This document shows, piece after piece, positions 44,572-55,044 of a stretch of 64,000 nucleotides of DNA; the stretch's first letter is position 1; the number at the start of each line of letters is the position of its first letter. The notes beneath the pieces are model-generated. The model made no database searches. It was not told the DNA's origin and saw only the letters and a list, made by a program, of their open reading frames with translations. Both the position numbers and the translations under genes were made by a program. Origin of the DNA: Dichetophora obliterata (Eukaryota > Arthropoda > Insecta > Diptera > Sciomyzidae); the NCBI GenBank assembly GCA_963920525.1, contig OY986438.1, positions 95,640,557 through 95,704,556 on the forward strand, written 5' to 3'.

Positions 44572-45830
44572 TTATTTGAGAAAATCATAACGGATCAATT
44601 AACCCACTCCGTGTCTTCCACCATTTCTGTCTCTCAACATGGTTTTCTGAAGGGTAGGTCCACTACAACAAACCTCTTAGAGTTTACTACGCGTGTTATA
44701 AATGGTTTTACTTTGGGACTGCAGACTGATGTTATTTATACGGACTTTAGCAAGGCCTTCGACAGTGTTAATCATAATCTTCTTTTGAAAAAACTCCACC
44801 TTATTGGGTTTCTTGTCACATTATTAAATTGGATAAATTCGTATTTATCTAGACATACTCAAAGGATTTTATATAAGAATTCTCTTTCAAAAAGTATTTC
44901 GATCACTTCTGGCGTTTCTCAGGGCAGTCATCTTGAACCGGTTTTGTTTTTACTATTCATTAATGCTCTTCCTTCGGTAATAAAACACTGTAACGTCTTA
45001 ATGTAAGCTGACGACGTAAAATTTTTTCTTTGTTACAAATCACCCGAAGAACGACATCTTTTACCATCTGATCTAAATAGACTTGTGGACTGGTGTAGCT
45101 TAAATATACTAAATCATAACTTAAAAAAGTGTAAGCAAATGACATTCTCGCGTAGATCTGTAATAACATAAATTACACTATAAATAACACTAACTTAGAA
45201 ATAGTTTCCAGTTTTCTCGATCTTGGTGTTATTATGGATTCAAAACTTCCCTTCAATCTCCACGTTAATATGGTGATAAATAAGGCAAGAGGAGTCCTTG
45301 GTTTCATTAAAAGATGGGCTAAAGAATTCAGTGATCCCTTTACTACTAAATTATTATATACCTCTCTCGTAAGGCCAATTCTTGAACATGCATCAGTTAT
45401 ATGGAACTCACAATATAATGTCTACATCGACGCCATAGCATTCTTTCAAAAACAGTTTTTACTTTTTGCTTTACGTCATAGTCGTTGGAACCCCACTATT
45501 ATGCTTCCATCGTATGAAATACGCCTTAAAATTATTTTACTACCTTCCCTAAGAAGCAGAAGAATGATGCTTAGTGTCATGTTTCTATATAAATTACTTC
45601 GTGGCGAGATTAATTCGGAATATCTCATCTCAGCTCTAAATTTTAACATCCCAAGGAGAGGAACTAGACATTTTCTGTTTTTCAAGTTGAGTCAGTGCAG
45701 TTCTAATTACGCTCTTCATGAACCTTTATGATGTATGTGCAGTGATTTCAATGACAACTTCAACATGATTAATTTTTCTGATTCGGTAGACGTCTTAAAA
45801 CGGAAAATTATATTAAATTTAAATAATTAA
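44572..45830 (+). pseudogene. Jockey-like LINE ORF2, 3' part
   Basis: Continues the frame cut at 38749: LFEKIITDQLTHSVSS, SQHGFLKGRSTTTNL, the RT block with DFSKAFDSVNHNLL, and GVSQGSHLEPVLFLLFIN. The catalytic [F/Y]ADD box is hit exactly at its aromatic residue: TAA (45004-45006) precedes ADD. A frame change follows near 45175, then the thumb and C-terminal part (INKARGVLGFIKRWAKEF, TSLVRPILEHASVIWN, YEIRLKIILLPSLRSR). A TGA at 45729 is read past to a natural-looking end at 45830 (SDSVDVLKRKIILNLNN). With 37600-38749 it makes a 5'-truncated, inactive copy. Confidence 0.85.
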
Positions 45831-46564
45831 ATCAATTTAACTTCATCCTATTATACCTAACGCAGTTTTATAACAATATAATATTGGTAATTGAGATTGT
45901 TCTGTTTCTCTTTTTTGTCTCGATATTATGTTTTATAAAGTTAGCACCAACAAATATGAATCGTTTTTAATTATTCAATATTTTAATTTTAAATCGAATT
46001 GGGATTTACGTGCTCACGTGGTTTCCTGATTTGAAATTAGACTGAACTCACACTATCACCTGGATTGGTGTGCCAGAGTATACCTCTTTTCCACACAAGT
46101 TTATGCCTGCGTTGGCCCAAATGCATATCCAACTAATTGGGATTTTGATTTGGCGGATATGAGATTTATCTCATTTCCAGGTAGGTCCTTGGATTGGACA
46201 ATGGCCGCAAACCAATTAAAATGAGTTTAGTGTTTTGGATTGTTTTTGAAATCAGGATTGTTTTTCGGGTACCTTAAATTGATAATTACTATTATTTAAT
46301 TCGATGTTGCTTATTTATATAGAATCAAGTTTATATAAATACTCGTTTTATATATATTAAATTTTTAAATTCCGCTGAAAAGCCAATTAATGTGCTTAGT
46401 GGAAAATCCTAATTTGCCAATAGGGGGTATGTTTTAGTACGTAGGTGCATTCTGTCTGACCCGGCTGATCCGGGCAGGATCTAGAATGTAAATCGTGCAT
46501 TCGTATAGGTCGGGTATACGTATCTTTGGAAGGTTTCATACCTCCGGGTGAATCCAAAAAAAAA
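45831..46564. other. LINE tail and spacer
   Basis: No gene. The first part is probably 3' untranslated LINE sequence. A 15-base A-run ends at about 46570. Confidence 0.4.
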
Positions 46565-47425
46565 AAAAAAATCTCAAAATTGCTTAAAACATTAAGTATG
46601 AAGAGCATGAGTGGAAAGTTTGTTCCGATTTGAAAGGAGTTGCCATTTTGAGTGGATTGCAGAGTGGTTACACAAAATATTGTTGTTTTCACTGCCTTTG
46701 TGATGGTTAAGCTCGTGCTGAGTATTGTGCCGAGAAGGACTGGCCAAAAAGAGACTACATGCAGCTGGAAGACACAACGTCAAATATGTTGCTCTGGTTA
46801 AAATGGAAAACAGAATTTTGCCAGCCTTGCACATCAAATTGGGACTAATAGAAAACTTTATCAAAAATTCTAAGGAAGGGAGGAGAAACGTTCATTTTCT
46901 TAAAAACATTTTTTCAAATACTACCATTGGGAAAAATTACGAAAGGTGTGTTCGATGTCCCACAAAGCAAAAAATTGCTCTGAACCGAAAAATTATAAGC
47001 GTTCTTATCTTCAGGAAACAATCTGACTGGAATTAGTCTCTGATGGTTGCTTCTGGCATTTTGGGAAACAATAGGTGTTCGAAATACTTAGAAATCATTC
47101 CTGACAAGCTTATAAATTATGCAAAAATTGGTATAAAAGACTCTTATTTCATTACATTTTAGCACTTCATAAAAAACATTGTTTTTCTTTAACATCAGGT
47201 GCAAAAAAATCATTAAAATTTCTTATCCTGCAGACACATTTGGATATATTTCCCCCAAATCTTGGCGAAGTAAGTGATGAACATGACGAACATTTTTATC
47301 AGCAAATAAGAAACATGGAGCAACACTATAAAGGAACATGAAGGGGGATTATATTTGGTTTCTCATAAGAAAAAGTTTAGAAGACAAAAGAGAACTATTT
47401 TTAAGACTATTGGGCAGATGAACTC
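46565..47425 (+). pseudogene. Second copy of the orphan transposon gene family, decayed
   Basis: Reads KYEEHEWKVCSDLKGVAILS, then GLQSGYTKYCCFHCLCDG and a stop (about 46595-46710). A second frame continues ENRILPALHIKLGLIENFIK (46800-46870) and HFLKNIFSNTTIGK. Further on come FPPNLGEVSDEHDEHFYQQI (about 47250-47310) and DYIWFLIRKSLEDKRE (about 47350). The order equals that of the gene at 41962-43875 but the sequence is clearly different, so this is another subfamily. The N-terminal cysteine region and the first acidic motif are missing. Many stops and frame changes. No TIRs were recognised around it. Confidence 0.75.
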
Positions 47426-47701
47426 CTCTTTAAAAAAGTTCATTAAAAGTAAAATTAAATCAAAAATCTAAAAAACTGTAAAATGTCGAATTTTAGTACC
47501 TTTACTCAAATGCCTCTTCCGCCCTTATTTTTGCACGAATTTCTTTTAGCGATAGCTTTTTTTCTTTATTAAAAATGTATTTGAAAAATCAAAAGAAATA
47601 ATTTCCCACTTTTGCCAGTTTTCGATTTTTTAAGAATTTTCGAAAACATTTTTGACTTGCATTTTAACATGAGAAAAGACTTTTTTCAAAATATTTCATA
47701 C

Positions 47702-47897
47702 ATGTGGAAAATTTTATAAGGCTTAATTTGAAAGACTTAATTATATACGTGGTAAATTATAAAAAAAATGGTATCCAAGATATGTTTCAATATAAGCAAA
47801 TGTGGAAAATTTTATAAGGCTTAATTTGAAAGACTTAATTATATACGTGGTAAATTATAAAAAAAATGGTATCCAAGATATGTTTCAATATAAGCAA
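47702..47897. repeat. Perfect tandem duplication, 2 x 98 bp
   Basis: From ATGTGGAAAATTTTATAAGG through ATATAAGCAAA, two adjacent copies look identical base for base. This implies a very recent duplication or an assembly artefact. Confidence 0.9.
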
Positions 47898-49254
47898 ATC
47901 GAAAAAAGTTAAAGATTTAACAAAAAAAACGTATCCATACAAAATTTTTTTTTCAATTTTCATCTTTAGAGATCTCAAACCTATAAGAAAAGTATGGTGG
48001 GATGCCGTGTACAGAATTTTTTAAATTTTGGTGCACAGTGCAATTCTGTTTTGATTAAACAGAAAGTTTTCGTATAAGCTTTTCAAAGTGGATGGACTGC
48101 AGAAACCACAGAAGACTACTGAACAGCAGCGCCTGCCCAACCGCATGGCACTGGCGCGCTATAGTTAATTTTATTTAAAAATACTGTAAATTTTTGCGGA
48201 CATTTTATAAATTTCTACACAATATTGAGAACGTGTAAGAGTACACATTTCGAATTTATGAAAAGAAAGAAATAATCATTTTTCATAAGTTGCAAACTGT
48301 TATAACATAAATTTTGTATTCAATTGAAAAAGCGCTCAAGAAATGTAAAATTGTTTTTTCTTTAATATTATAAAGTTTAAAAAAACTTGAAAGAAGAAGT
48401 ATTCTCAAGTGATTTTTGACAGTGTGTAATTTTTTAAGTCATAACAAAATAATCATATACGGACATAACTACGTGATAAAAGACCAAAAAAAAAGACCCT
48501 GTCTCCCAGTTTTGCCCAAAGTCCTCCAGGTTTTTTTTTATGGGCCCCCAAAAATGTGGGGCCTCGGTGTAATTTTTGCAAAAATTATCATTTCCTCAAG
48601 CTCATATCTTGCAAACCATTCGGAATTTTGATTTACTCTCTGAGGCAAAGTTGTAGCTCTTGTCATAGCTCAAACTGAACGAATGGAATGCTTAGACAAA
48701 ACTTGGGCGTCTTCATATATTTCTGTATAAGTGCGTGCTTTTGCTCTCAAACTTTGGTTTGTTTAAGCATAACTTTGTTGGACCTTACATTCTTTTAATT
48801 TGCAAGCAAATATCTCCGCCATTTTCAAATCGATGCTCATCAAATTTCCTTTGCCTACAAGATCAGTTACGTGAATTTGGAGAAATGAGAAAAGATTAAC
48901 CGTTACTTCACCAATTCAATGTTTTATATTGTTTTTACAAAACCTTTAAAATATTCAAACTGTGCTCAAAAAATAGGCCAAATTTATTTTTGTGGCAATT
49001 TTTTTTTTCAATTTTCATTTTTCCCACTCTTGCAAGTACATATCATTTATCTGAAAAAATTGCTTAATTTGGACACAAAATACTATAAACAATTTCTAAT
49101 TAGAAATCATGGGCTAAAACCCCCTATAATTTTTTGTTTAAAATTTTATTTTTTCAAAATGTTATTCTATTTTTAACAACGTTGTAAAGCTTAAAAAATA
49201 ATTTCTGTGAAAAAAATTTCGAATATTACAAACTACATTATCAACTTTTAGTCT
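47898..49254. other. AT-rich spacer
   Basis: No gene seen. The patch 48485-48580 is GC-richer (GACCCTGTCTCCCAG, GTGGGGCCTCGG) but encodes nothing recognisable. Confidence 0.4.
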
Positions 49255-49655
49255 AATACTGCGTTAACATTGGGTCAAATGACTCATTTCAGCCCATTCA
49301 GCTAAATGACAAACGAAGAAATTTCATTTCCCATACAATTTCTCAGTTGCAATTCAACTCATTTTAAGCAATTGAATGAGATTGGATACATTCTTAAAAC
49401 TTATTACAAACTATCTCGAACGCATTCAATGGAGAGTGTATAAAAAAATACTGGGTACACTAGATATAAAGGAAAACGTCAAACAACAAATCACTTTATA
49501 CACGTGTATCATCATCAATATCAGCCAGTTAGAACAAAACAAAGAATCAGTTGTCAAACGAAATGAGACACTTTCGCAGAAAAAAACCAGTGTAAGCACT
49601 TTTGAATGACTGATTCCAAATAAGTCTTTTGGCCCAATTTAAACATAGTATTCTA
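49255..49655. mobile_element. Small imperfect inverted-repeat element
   Basis: AATACTGCGTTAACATTGGG (49255) is mirrored by AATACTATGTTTAAATTGGG read inward from about 49655. Both continue to GACTYATTT. No target duplication was identified. The internal 77-codon frame is unrecognised. Confidence 0.45.
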
Positions 49656-49699
49656 CGACGAAAACCGTTTAAAATATAGCATTTTCTTTAATTTTTGGG

Positions 49700-49980
49700 T
49701 GGTTAAAGGAGGCGTGGAAAACCCTTTTTACTGCAGCTGTCGAAAGTAACCATACAAATAAAATTACCAAACTTTAATCGTGTACCACCAAAATCGTCTA
49801 AAATATAGAATTTTTAGCATATTGTAGACGTGAAAGGTAGGAGTGGCAAAATATTAATAGTTTATCATGATTTCGTTGAAATAGCAAATCGTTTGGTACC
49901 TATATCGTCTAAATCGGTTCAGGGTTCTCGAGTGATTGTCAAACATCCGTGCAGTGTCACAACGGTTTTAATAGTATAGA
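49700..49980 (-). mobile_element. Helitron-like 5' end
   Basis: On the minus strand TCTATACTATTAAAACC follows an A (49981), resembling the 5' end of the Helitron at 15262-16099. Both regions contain GGAGGCGTGG-type and ATCGG/TCAG-type words. No CTAG-type 3' end was found. Confidence 0.35.
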
Positions 49981-49981
49981 T

Positions 49982-50692
49982 CAGCGCTGGGTGCCCCAAA
50001 GCTCACTGAGCGCTCTCTGAGCGTAACTTTTCACATGTACACAAAACTCACAACAGAAGAGAATATAATTCAGTCGTTCGCTGACGGTGATGCTGTGAAG
50101 ACTTATGCCGGGAATTTTATGTGCACTCTTAAAAAAACCAACTTTTTGGTTTGTAGATTCATAATTCTTATACATATATTTTTATTTTATTAAATTTTAA
50201 TATCATTCATTCATTCATATTGCCTATTAAGATTCTTTGCATTATTTTTTTCATATTTTTTGTATTCATTAATTTTTTGATACTTAATTTTTTGAGGTTT
50301 TGATTATAATTTTAATGATTCGTATAAATTAGGATTTAATATTAAAACAAAACACCTAAAAAACAATGTTTGATTTTGAATCTCAATGCGATTTCTGTTC
50401 TGCAGAGAATCTTTCTTGCGAAGCAGATTGTGTAATTTGCCACTGCAAGCAAACTAATATAAATTACTTACTTAGAAGAAAATGCTGGAGCAATAATGAT
50501 ATAGAAGAAATAGTGACCAATACCAATGACTAAAAATAAAAAAAATAGAAAACAGTATGTGTGGAGGTATAAACATACAAACTTGCAAATATAGATAGTT
50601 GATAAGATAACTACAAAAGATAATTTATGCTTATAACTTAATTCTGGCAACTCCCCTCAAAGCATTGTAGAGAAAATTAATCAACACTGTAT
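49982..50692. other. AT-rich spacer
   Basis: No gene seen. Confidence 0.4.
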
Positions 50693-51133
50693 GAGCCCGA
50701 ACAGAACCAAAGCGGATGTCGGATGGCGGGACTCTCTTGGAGAAATCCGCTGAGAACACATCCAGAATAGGAGCGGTTGTCGGTTGTCGGATCACGGTTG
50801 CATTTCATATTGGGAATGATACAAATTATTTTATATTATGCTTTGAATTCACATGAATGCAACACAGGCACAAAAACAGAATGTCAGATCATAGTAAAAA
50901 CTAAGAAAATAACACTGAACGTACCCAATCTTTAGCAAAAATATGGCAACATTTAAGTCACTCAGAGAGAGATCCACCACCCGTCAGAGAGAAATTAGAA
51001 TAGCTTGTATTCTGGCGTTTTCCCGTCTCGCTTTTCTACGGCGATTTCATTTTTGGCGGCTGCATATATTTTCATGTATTTTGTAGCACGGCAAATCTGA
51101 AAACCGACATCCGCTTTGGTTCTGTTCGGGCTC
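50693..51133. mobile_element. MITE with perfect 30 bp inverted repeats
   Basis: GAGCCCGAACAGAACCAAAG, continuing CGGATGTCGG, begins at 50693 and is mirrored without mismatch ending at 51133. TAT stands on each side (50690-50692, 51134-51136), consistent with a 3 bp duplication. The 441 bp body has no open frame. Confidence 0.75.
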
Positions 51134-52198
51134 TATCACGATTCAATTATTATAGGTTGTCCATTCATTTGACAACACCCGTAAATTTGTAAAAAAAAAA
51201 TATTCTCTCTCAAATATAAATGACAACCAGGGTTTTGTGGTCTTCTATGAAAAAAGTTATGTTTCAGTGTTTTGTTGTGTATTTTTTTTTTAAAGTAGTT
51301 ATTCTTTATTTTGCTGTTAAGAGAAAAAAAAGTGTGCATTGCGTTTATAATAATTATTGTTTTGATAATTATTATTGAAAATTGTTTTAAAATTTTGTTG
51401 GGAGCCGTTTTTTCAATTAATATATAAATCGCGACTGTTAAGTTGTAATTATTAAAATAAACTTCAACGTGCGGTACTGGCAAAACAGTTTATTTTGGTG
51501 ATGAAATTAAAAAATATAATGTGCCAGTGGATACAATAAGTCGTCAGCGGTGTGAATAGATTTGCACAACAAATTATTGATTCACTTAAAGTTTCTATCA
51601 AAACAAACAAGCAGTGCAGAACGTAGTAGAAAAAGCAGCAGTGAAATGTATCCTTGGGTATTTAGTACTGCGAAAAAGTATGATATTCCTGCAACTGATT
51701 ACTTTGATGGCATTAAAAAATTACTCTTTTGCTCTCCTCTTCAATTTTACGGGTGTATATCTTCATTCTTGTGAGTATACGTCCAATGAATGGATAATCT
51801 ATAGTAATTGAATCATGGGCTCTATGACATCAGGAATCTCCCTGAAAGCAACTACACAACATGGGTATCGTGTTATATTGTGAAAAGCTCTCGCAACAAA
51901 GAGAGGAAACCTTTGTTTGCTGTTATATTGTGCTGTTTGTTGAATGTATGCATCAAATAAAATACATGAAATTTGTAATAATCAAAGAAAAGACTTTTCG
52001 AAAACCTTAGTAAGCTATGACACTGGAAATTATCAAAGGAAATGAATAATCAATGAATTATCAAAATTATAAAATTGTAATCAAAGAATTAATATAAATA
52101 ATTGTCAAAAAATAATCGGTTCAGCGGTTACCGAGCTTGTCTGGATTAAAATTTCATGAGTCTCCTTTTATATAATAGTCTAGATCGGTGTTTCCATG
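51134..52198. other. Spacer
   Basis: No gene seen. A Helitron-like terminal word (ATAGTCTAGATCGG) lies near 52177. Confidence 0.4.
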
Positions 52199-52544
52199 GT
52201 TATGCACGCGACATTTGTACTCGTTTAATTGTCTTTGAATATTGTGAAAATAGAAATGGATTGGAATTTTAGAATGGAATTTTAGAATCGTGACATTTTA
52301 TGTGATGAGTTCTTTCCAAAAAGTATATATATTGGTAAATTGAGCACTGGGCACCCAAGTTCCATGCAATCAAAGTTGACTTACGCACGTGATAAAAAAA
52401 GGAAGTGACTTTTAGAGCCGTAAGAAAAAGTGCGAAAGTAAGCGAATTGTAGGAGATTTTTATTTCGGAAAAAATGTTTTTATAAAGGTTCAACTATTCA
52501 TGGGTGGGCTAAGAAAAAAATAAATTGTTGATTACGCACGTGAC
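52199..52544. repeat. Motif cluster left of the second orphan gene
   Basis: ATTACGCACGTGAC at 52531-52544, TTACGCACGTGA at 52381-52392, and a worn GTTATGCACGCGAC at about 52199-52212. All are in the same orientation, with a palindromic CACGTG core in the good copies. The same 14-mer occurs twice on the other side of the gene. Confidence 0.7.
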
Positions 52545-52710
52545 ACTTTTTACCTTCATACATACTTTAGTAATTTTACATATATTTTCAGAAGTTTTTA
52601 ACAAAAAAAATAAACTTTCATTCAAAAATGAAAAATAAAAAATAAAAATATACTACAAGATTAATCCAACTTAATTTTTTCCTTAAGTGAGTATCCTGTT
52701 CGAGCAACAT

Positions 52711-54373
52711 TTATACATTCATTATCTTGGTAGGAAAAGCAATGCATTTTTGTATTCCTGGAATAGAGCGAACAATTTTCCATTTCTCATTTAATGTCGG
52801 AGAGAAATCTTCAATCTCCTTGGCTGAGAAATATAACAGACTAACTCCCTTGATGATTTTGCGAGCGCATTATAAAATGCAAAGGCATCTGGTAAAATAA
52901 TATTATTTGCCTTAATCGCTTGCCAAACTTTTCGCTTCACCACAGCGCCTATTCCATCGACTGCGCCTTTGCCATGCGAAGTCGCAAAGAAGTTCCACTC
53001 TACATGCTTACAGCCAAATTCGCTAACAAAAGAAGGAATGCTTGTGAGAATATATTTATTTTTGAATTGACTGGTGCTGCCATCAGAGAATATGAAAACC
53101 GTGGAAATTTCTTTGTATTGACTTTGAATTTTATGCACAATTTTTGTAAGTAAACAATAGACGTCATATTTGTTGTGGGTTAGTTTGTCACTAATGACAG
53201 CAAAAGACTCAGTTTCACCTCGCTGCCATGCAACGCAAGTAAAAATAGTAACTTGCTGGTAGCTGAAGTGAGCTTTTTGTATCTCATTATGATTGATCAA
53301 TCGATAGTTTTCTGCAAAATCCATTTGCAAAATTAATTCACCATCACGTAAATTTTTCTTTTTGTCATTAAAATATTTTTGCTGAGCGCGCTTTATAAAA
53401 TAATTAAGTTTAAAAGCTGGCAGCTCAATTTCCAGTTCATGTAACAAATCCGCTAATGGAGCTATGGTATAGCTTAATGTTAAGCGATCATCAACTTTTC
53501 TCCAATAGCTCCAATCGACATTTTCTTCCATTTTGTTTAAAAAAGGTATAGGTACCAAATCATGTGTTTACATTTACATTTCTCACAGTCACTAACCATG
53601 CACTTCTCGTCCAATACATTGCAACATGTTAATCTCAAAAAAGGTTCAAAATGAGATGGAAACAGAGGCATAGCTTTAGCGTATCCCTTTAGCAAAAATG
53701 CGAAGTTCGCATTATATTTACAAACACACATATTGTGCGGAAGTTTGTCCAGTAATTCAACGTGACTGGGTCGATGGTGAAAAAATTGTGATTTACAAAG
53801 ACATTCTGAAGTGACCTCGCTTTTGTACAGTTGAAAAGCTTCTGATACAGTTACAATCATAAATCGCTTTGCAACTACTTGCTTATCGCAGATTAAAGTA
53901 TCCTTCCGGCCAGGAGCTTGAACACTTATATCATCTCGGATATAAAACTCGGGGACTGCCTTAATGCTTTCCGGCATATTATTGATTGAACATACTGGTG
54001 TCTCAGCTACATTATTCGAGACTTTGGGATATTTTTTATACAAAGCTTGTAGCACTTCATCTTTCTTTATTGCGTCCATTGGTAACGCCCTCTCTACCTT
54101 CTTTATAGCTTTTCTAAGTGTTTGTTTACACAAGTAACCACTTTTGAATTAGGTACTTGAATTTTTCTTGATTGCTATACACTTTTGTTGCCGAATGCGA
54201 TCTCTATTTCTTTTTTCTTTCAATATTTTTTAGTTATTTTTGGCCTCACATGCTTTTCTCTTGCTATATGCACGCATTCTTTCAGCTTGTTTTTCTTTAT
54301 GTTCTTTAAGCTTGTTTTCATCCTGCTTAAGCCTTTCCCTCCACCGTTCTTGATTTTTAGCATTGCTTGACAT
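52711..54373 (-). pseudogene. Second orphan transposase-like gene, decayed
   Basis: The start at 54373 (MSSNAKNQERWRERLKQDEN) opens a basic coiled N-terminus typical of DNA-binding heads. The middle is LCKQTLRKAIKKVERALP, then EFYIRDDISVQAPGRKD, SQFFHHRPSHVELLDKLPHN and CVCKYNANFAFLL. The C-terminal half has three acidic motifs in RNase H-like order: ILQMDFAENYRL (Asp codon near 53320), FIFSDGSTSQFKNKY (near 53083) and NFFATSHGKGAVDGIGAVVK (near 52957). It ends with SAKEIEDFSPTLNEKWK and a stop at 52711-52713. Stops or frame changes lie near 54230, 54150, 53560 and 52855. I know this family only as uncharacterised proteins scattered through invertebrate genomes. The catalytic reading is inference. 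Copies of ATTACGCACGTGAC flank it on both sides. Confidence 0.7.
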
Positions 54374-54450
54374 CTAATATGTTTTGTTAAATTAAAATAA
54401 TATTTATCAAATGGACATAAATTAATAGCATTCAATTTTTCGTACTTACT

Positions 54451-54630
54451 ATTACGCACGTGACAAAGTTCAAAAGTCAAAAAAAAATTTAATTTTTGTA
54501 GAAAGCTATTAATTTCAATAAATTATTTCAGCAAACAAAAAACTTGCACTAGAAACTAAACAACAAGACACTTCAACTGATAATGAGCAAATAATGGCAC
54601 TATGTGGTTCTTTTGCATTACGCACGTGAC
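54451..54630. repeat. Motif pair right of the second orphan gene
   Basis: ATTACGCACGTGAC at 54451-54464 and 54617-54630, identical to 52531-52544. The remaining spacer up to 54954 is AT-rich with no gene. Confidence 0.8.
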
Positions 54631-54954
54631 AAGAGAATGTTGCCGAAAAAAAACTGGAAATATTCCGTTATTGATGCACAGTTTGCTCTCATCTCACATT
54701 TTTATATTCATTTGTTGTTGTATCAATTACTTATATACCAAACTGCGATATTACATATATATTATTTTCGTCAGCAGCAATGACAAGTAATTGAATTTAA
54801 AAGTCATTTTAAAGCTTTTAAATTGAATTAAAGAGTCATTCGTTTTACATACCATTTTTTTTAATTTTATTATGATAAGCTGAAAATTGTTTTTACATAG
54901 TAAAATCTCAATATTTTTTTTCAATTTTCTGTGCTTAAAAAAACTATGCGAGCG

Positions 54955-54969
54955 TTTTTTTTTTTTTTT
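54955..54969 (-). repeat. Poly(A) tail of the LINE
   Basis: A 15 bp T-run on the plus strand directly follows, on the minus strand, the 3' untranslated end (...GGTTCAGTCTATA). It marks the 3' end of the 54955-57947 LINE. Confidence 0.75.
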
Positions 54970-55044
54970 ATAGACTGAACCAACGCTCAGGGGATGCCCC
55001 TATAAATGCGTAAGCATTGTGTTGATTCGGAAGATGGGTGATAG

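Noticed and set aside
52199..54630. CRISPR-like array from the repeated 14-mer
   Set aside because: Too few, too short, irregularly spaced, split by a gene and in a eukaryotic context.
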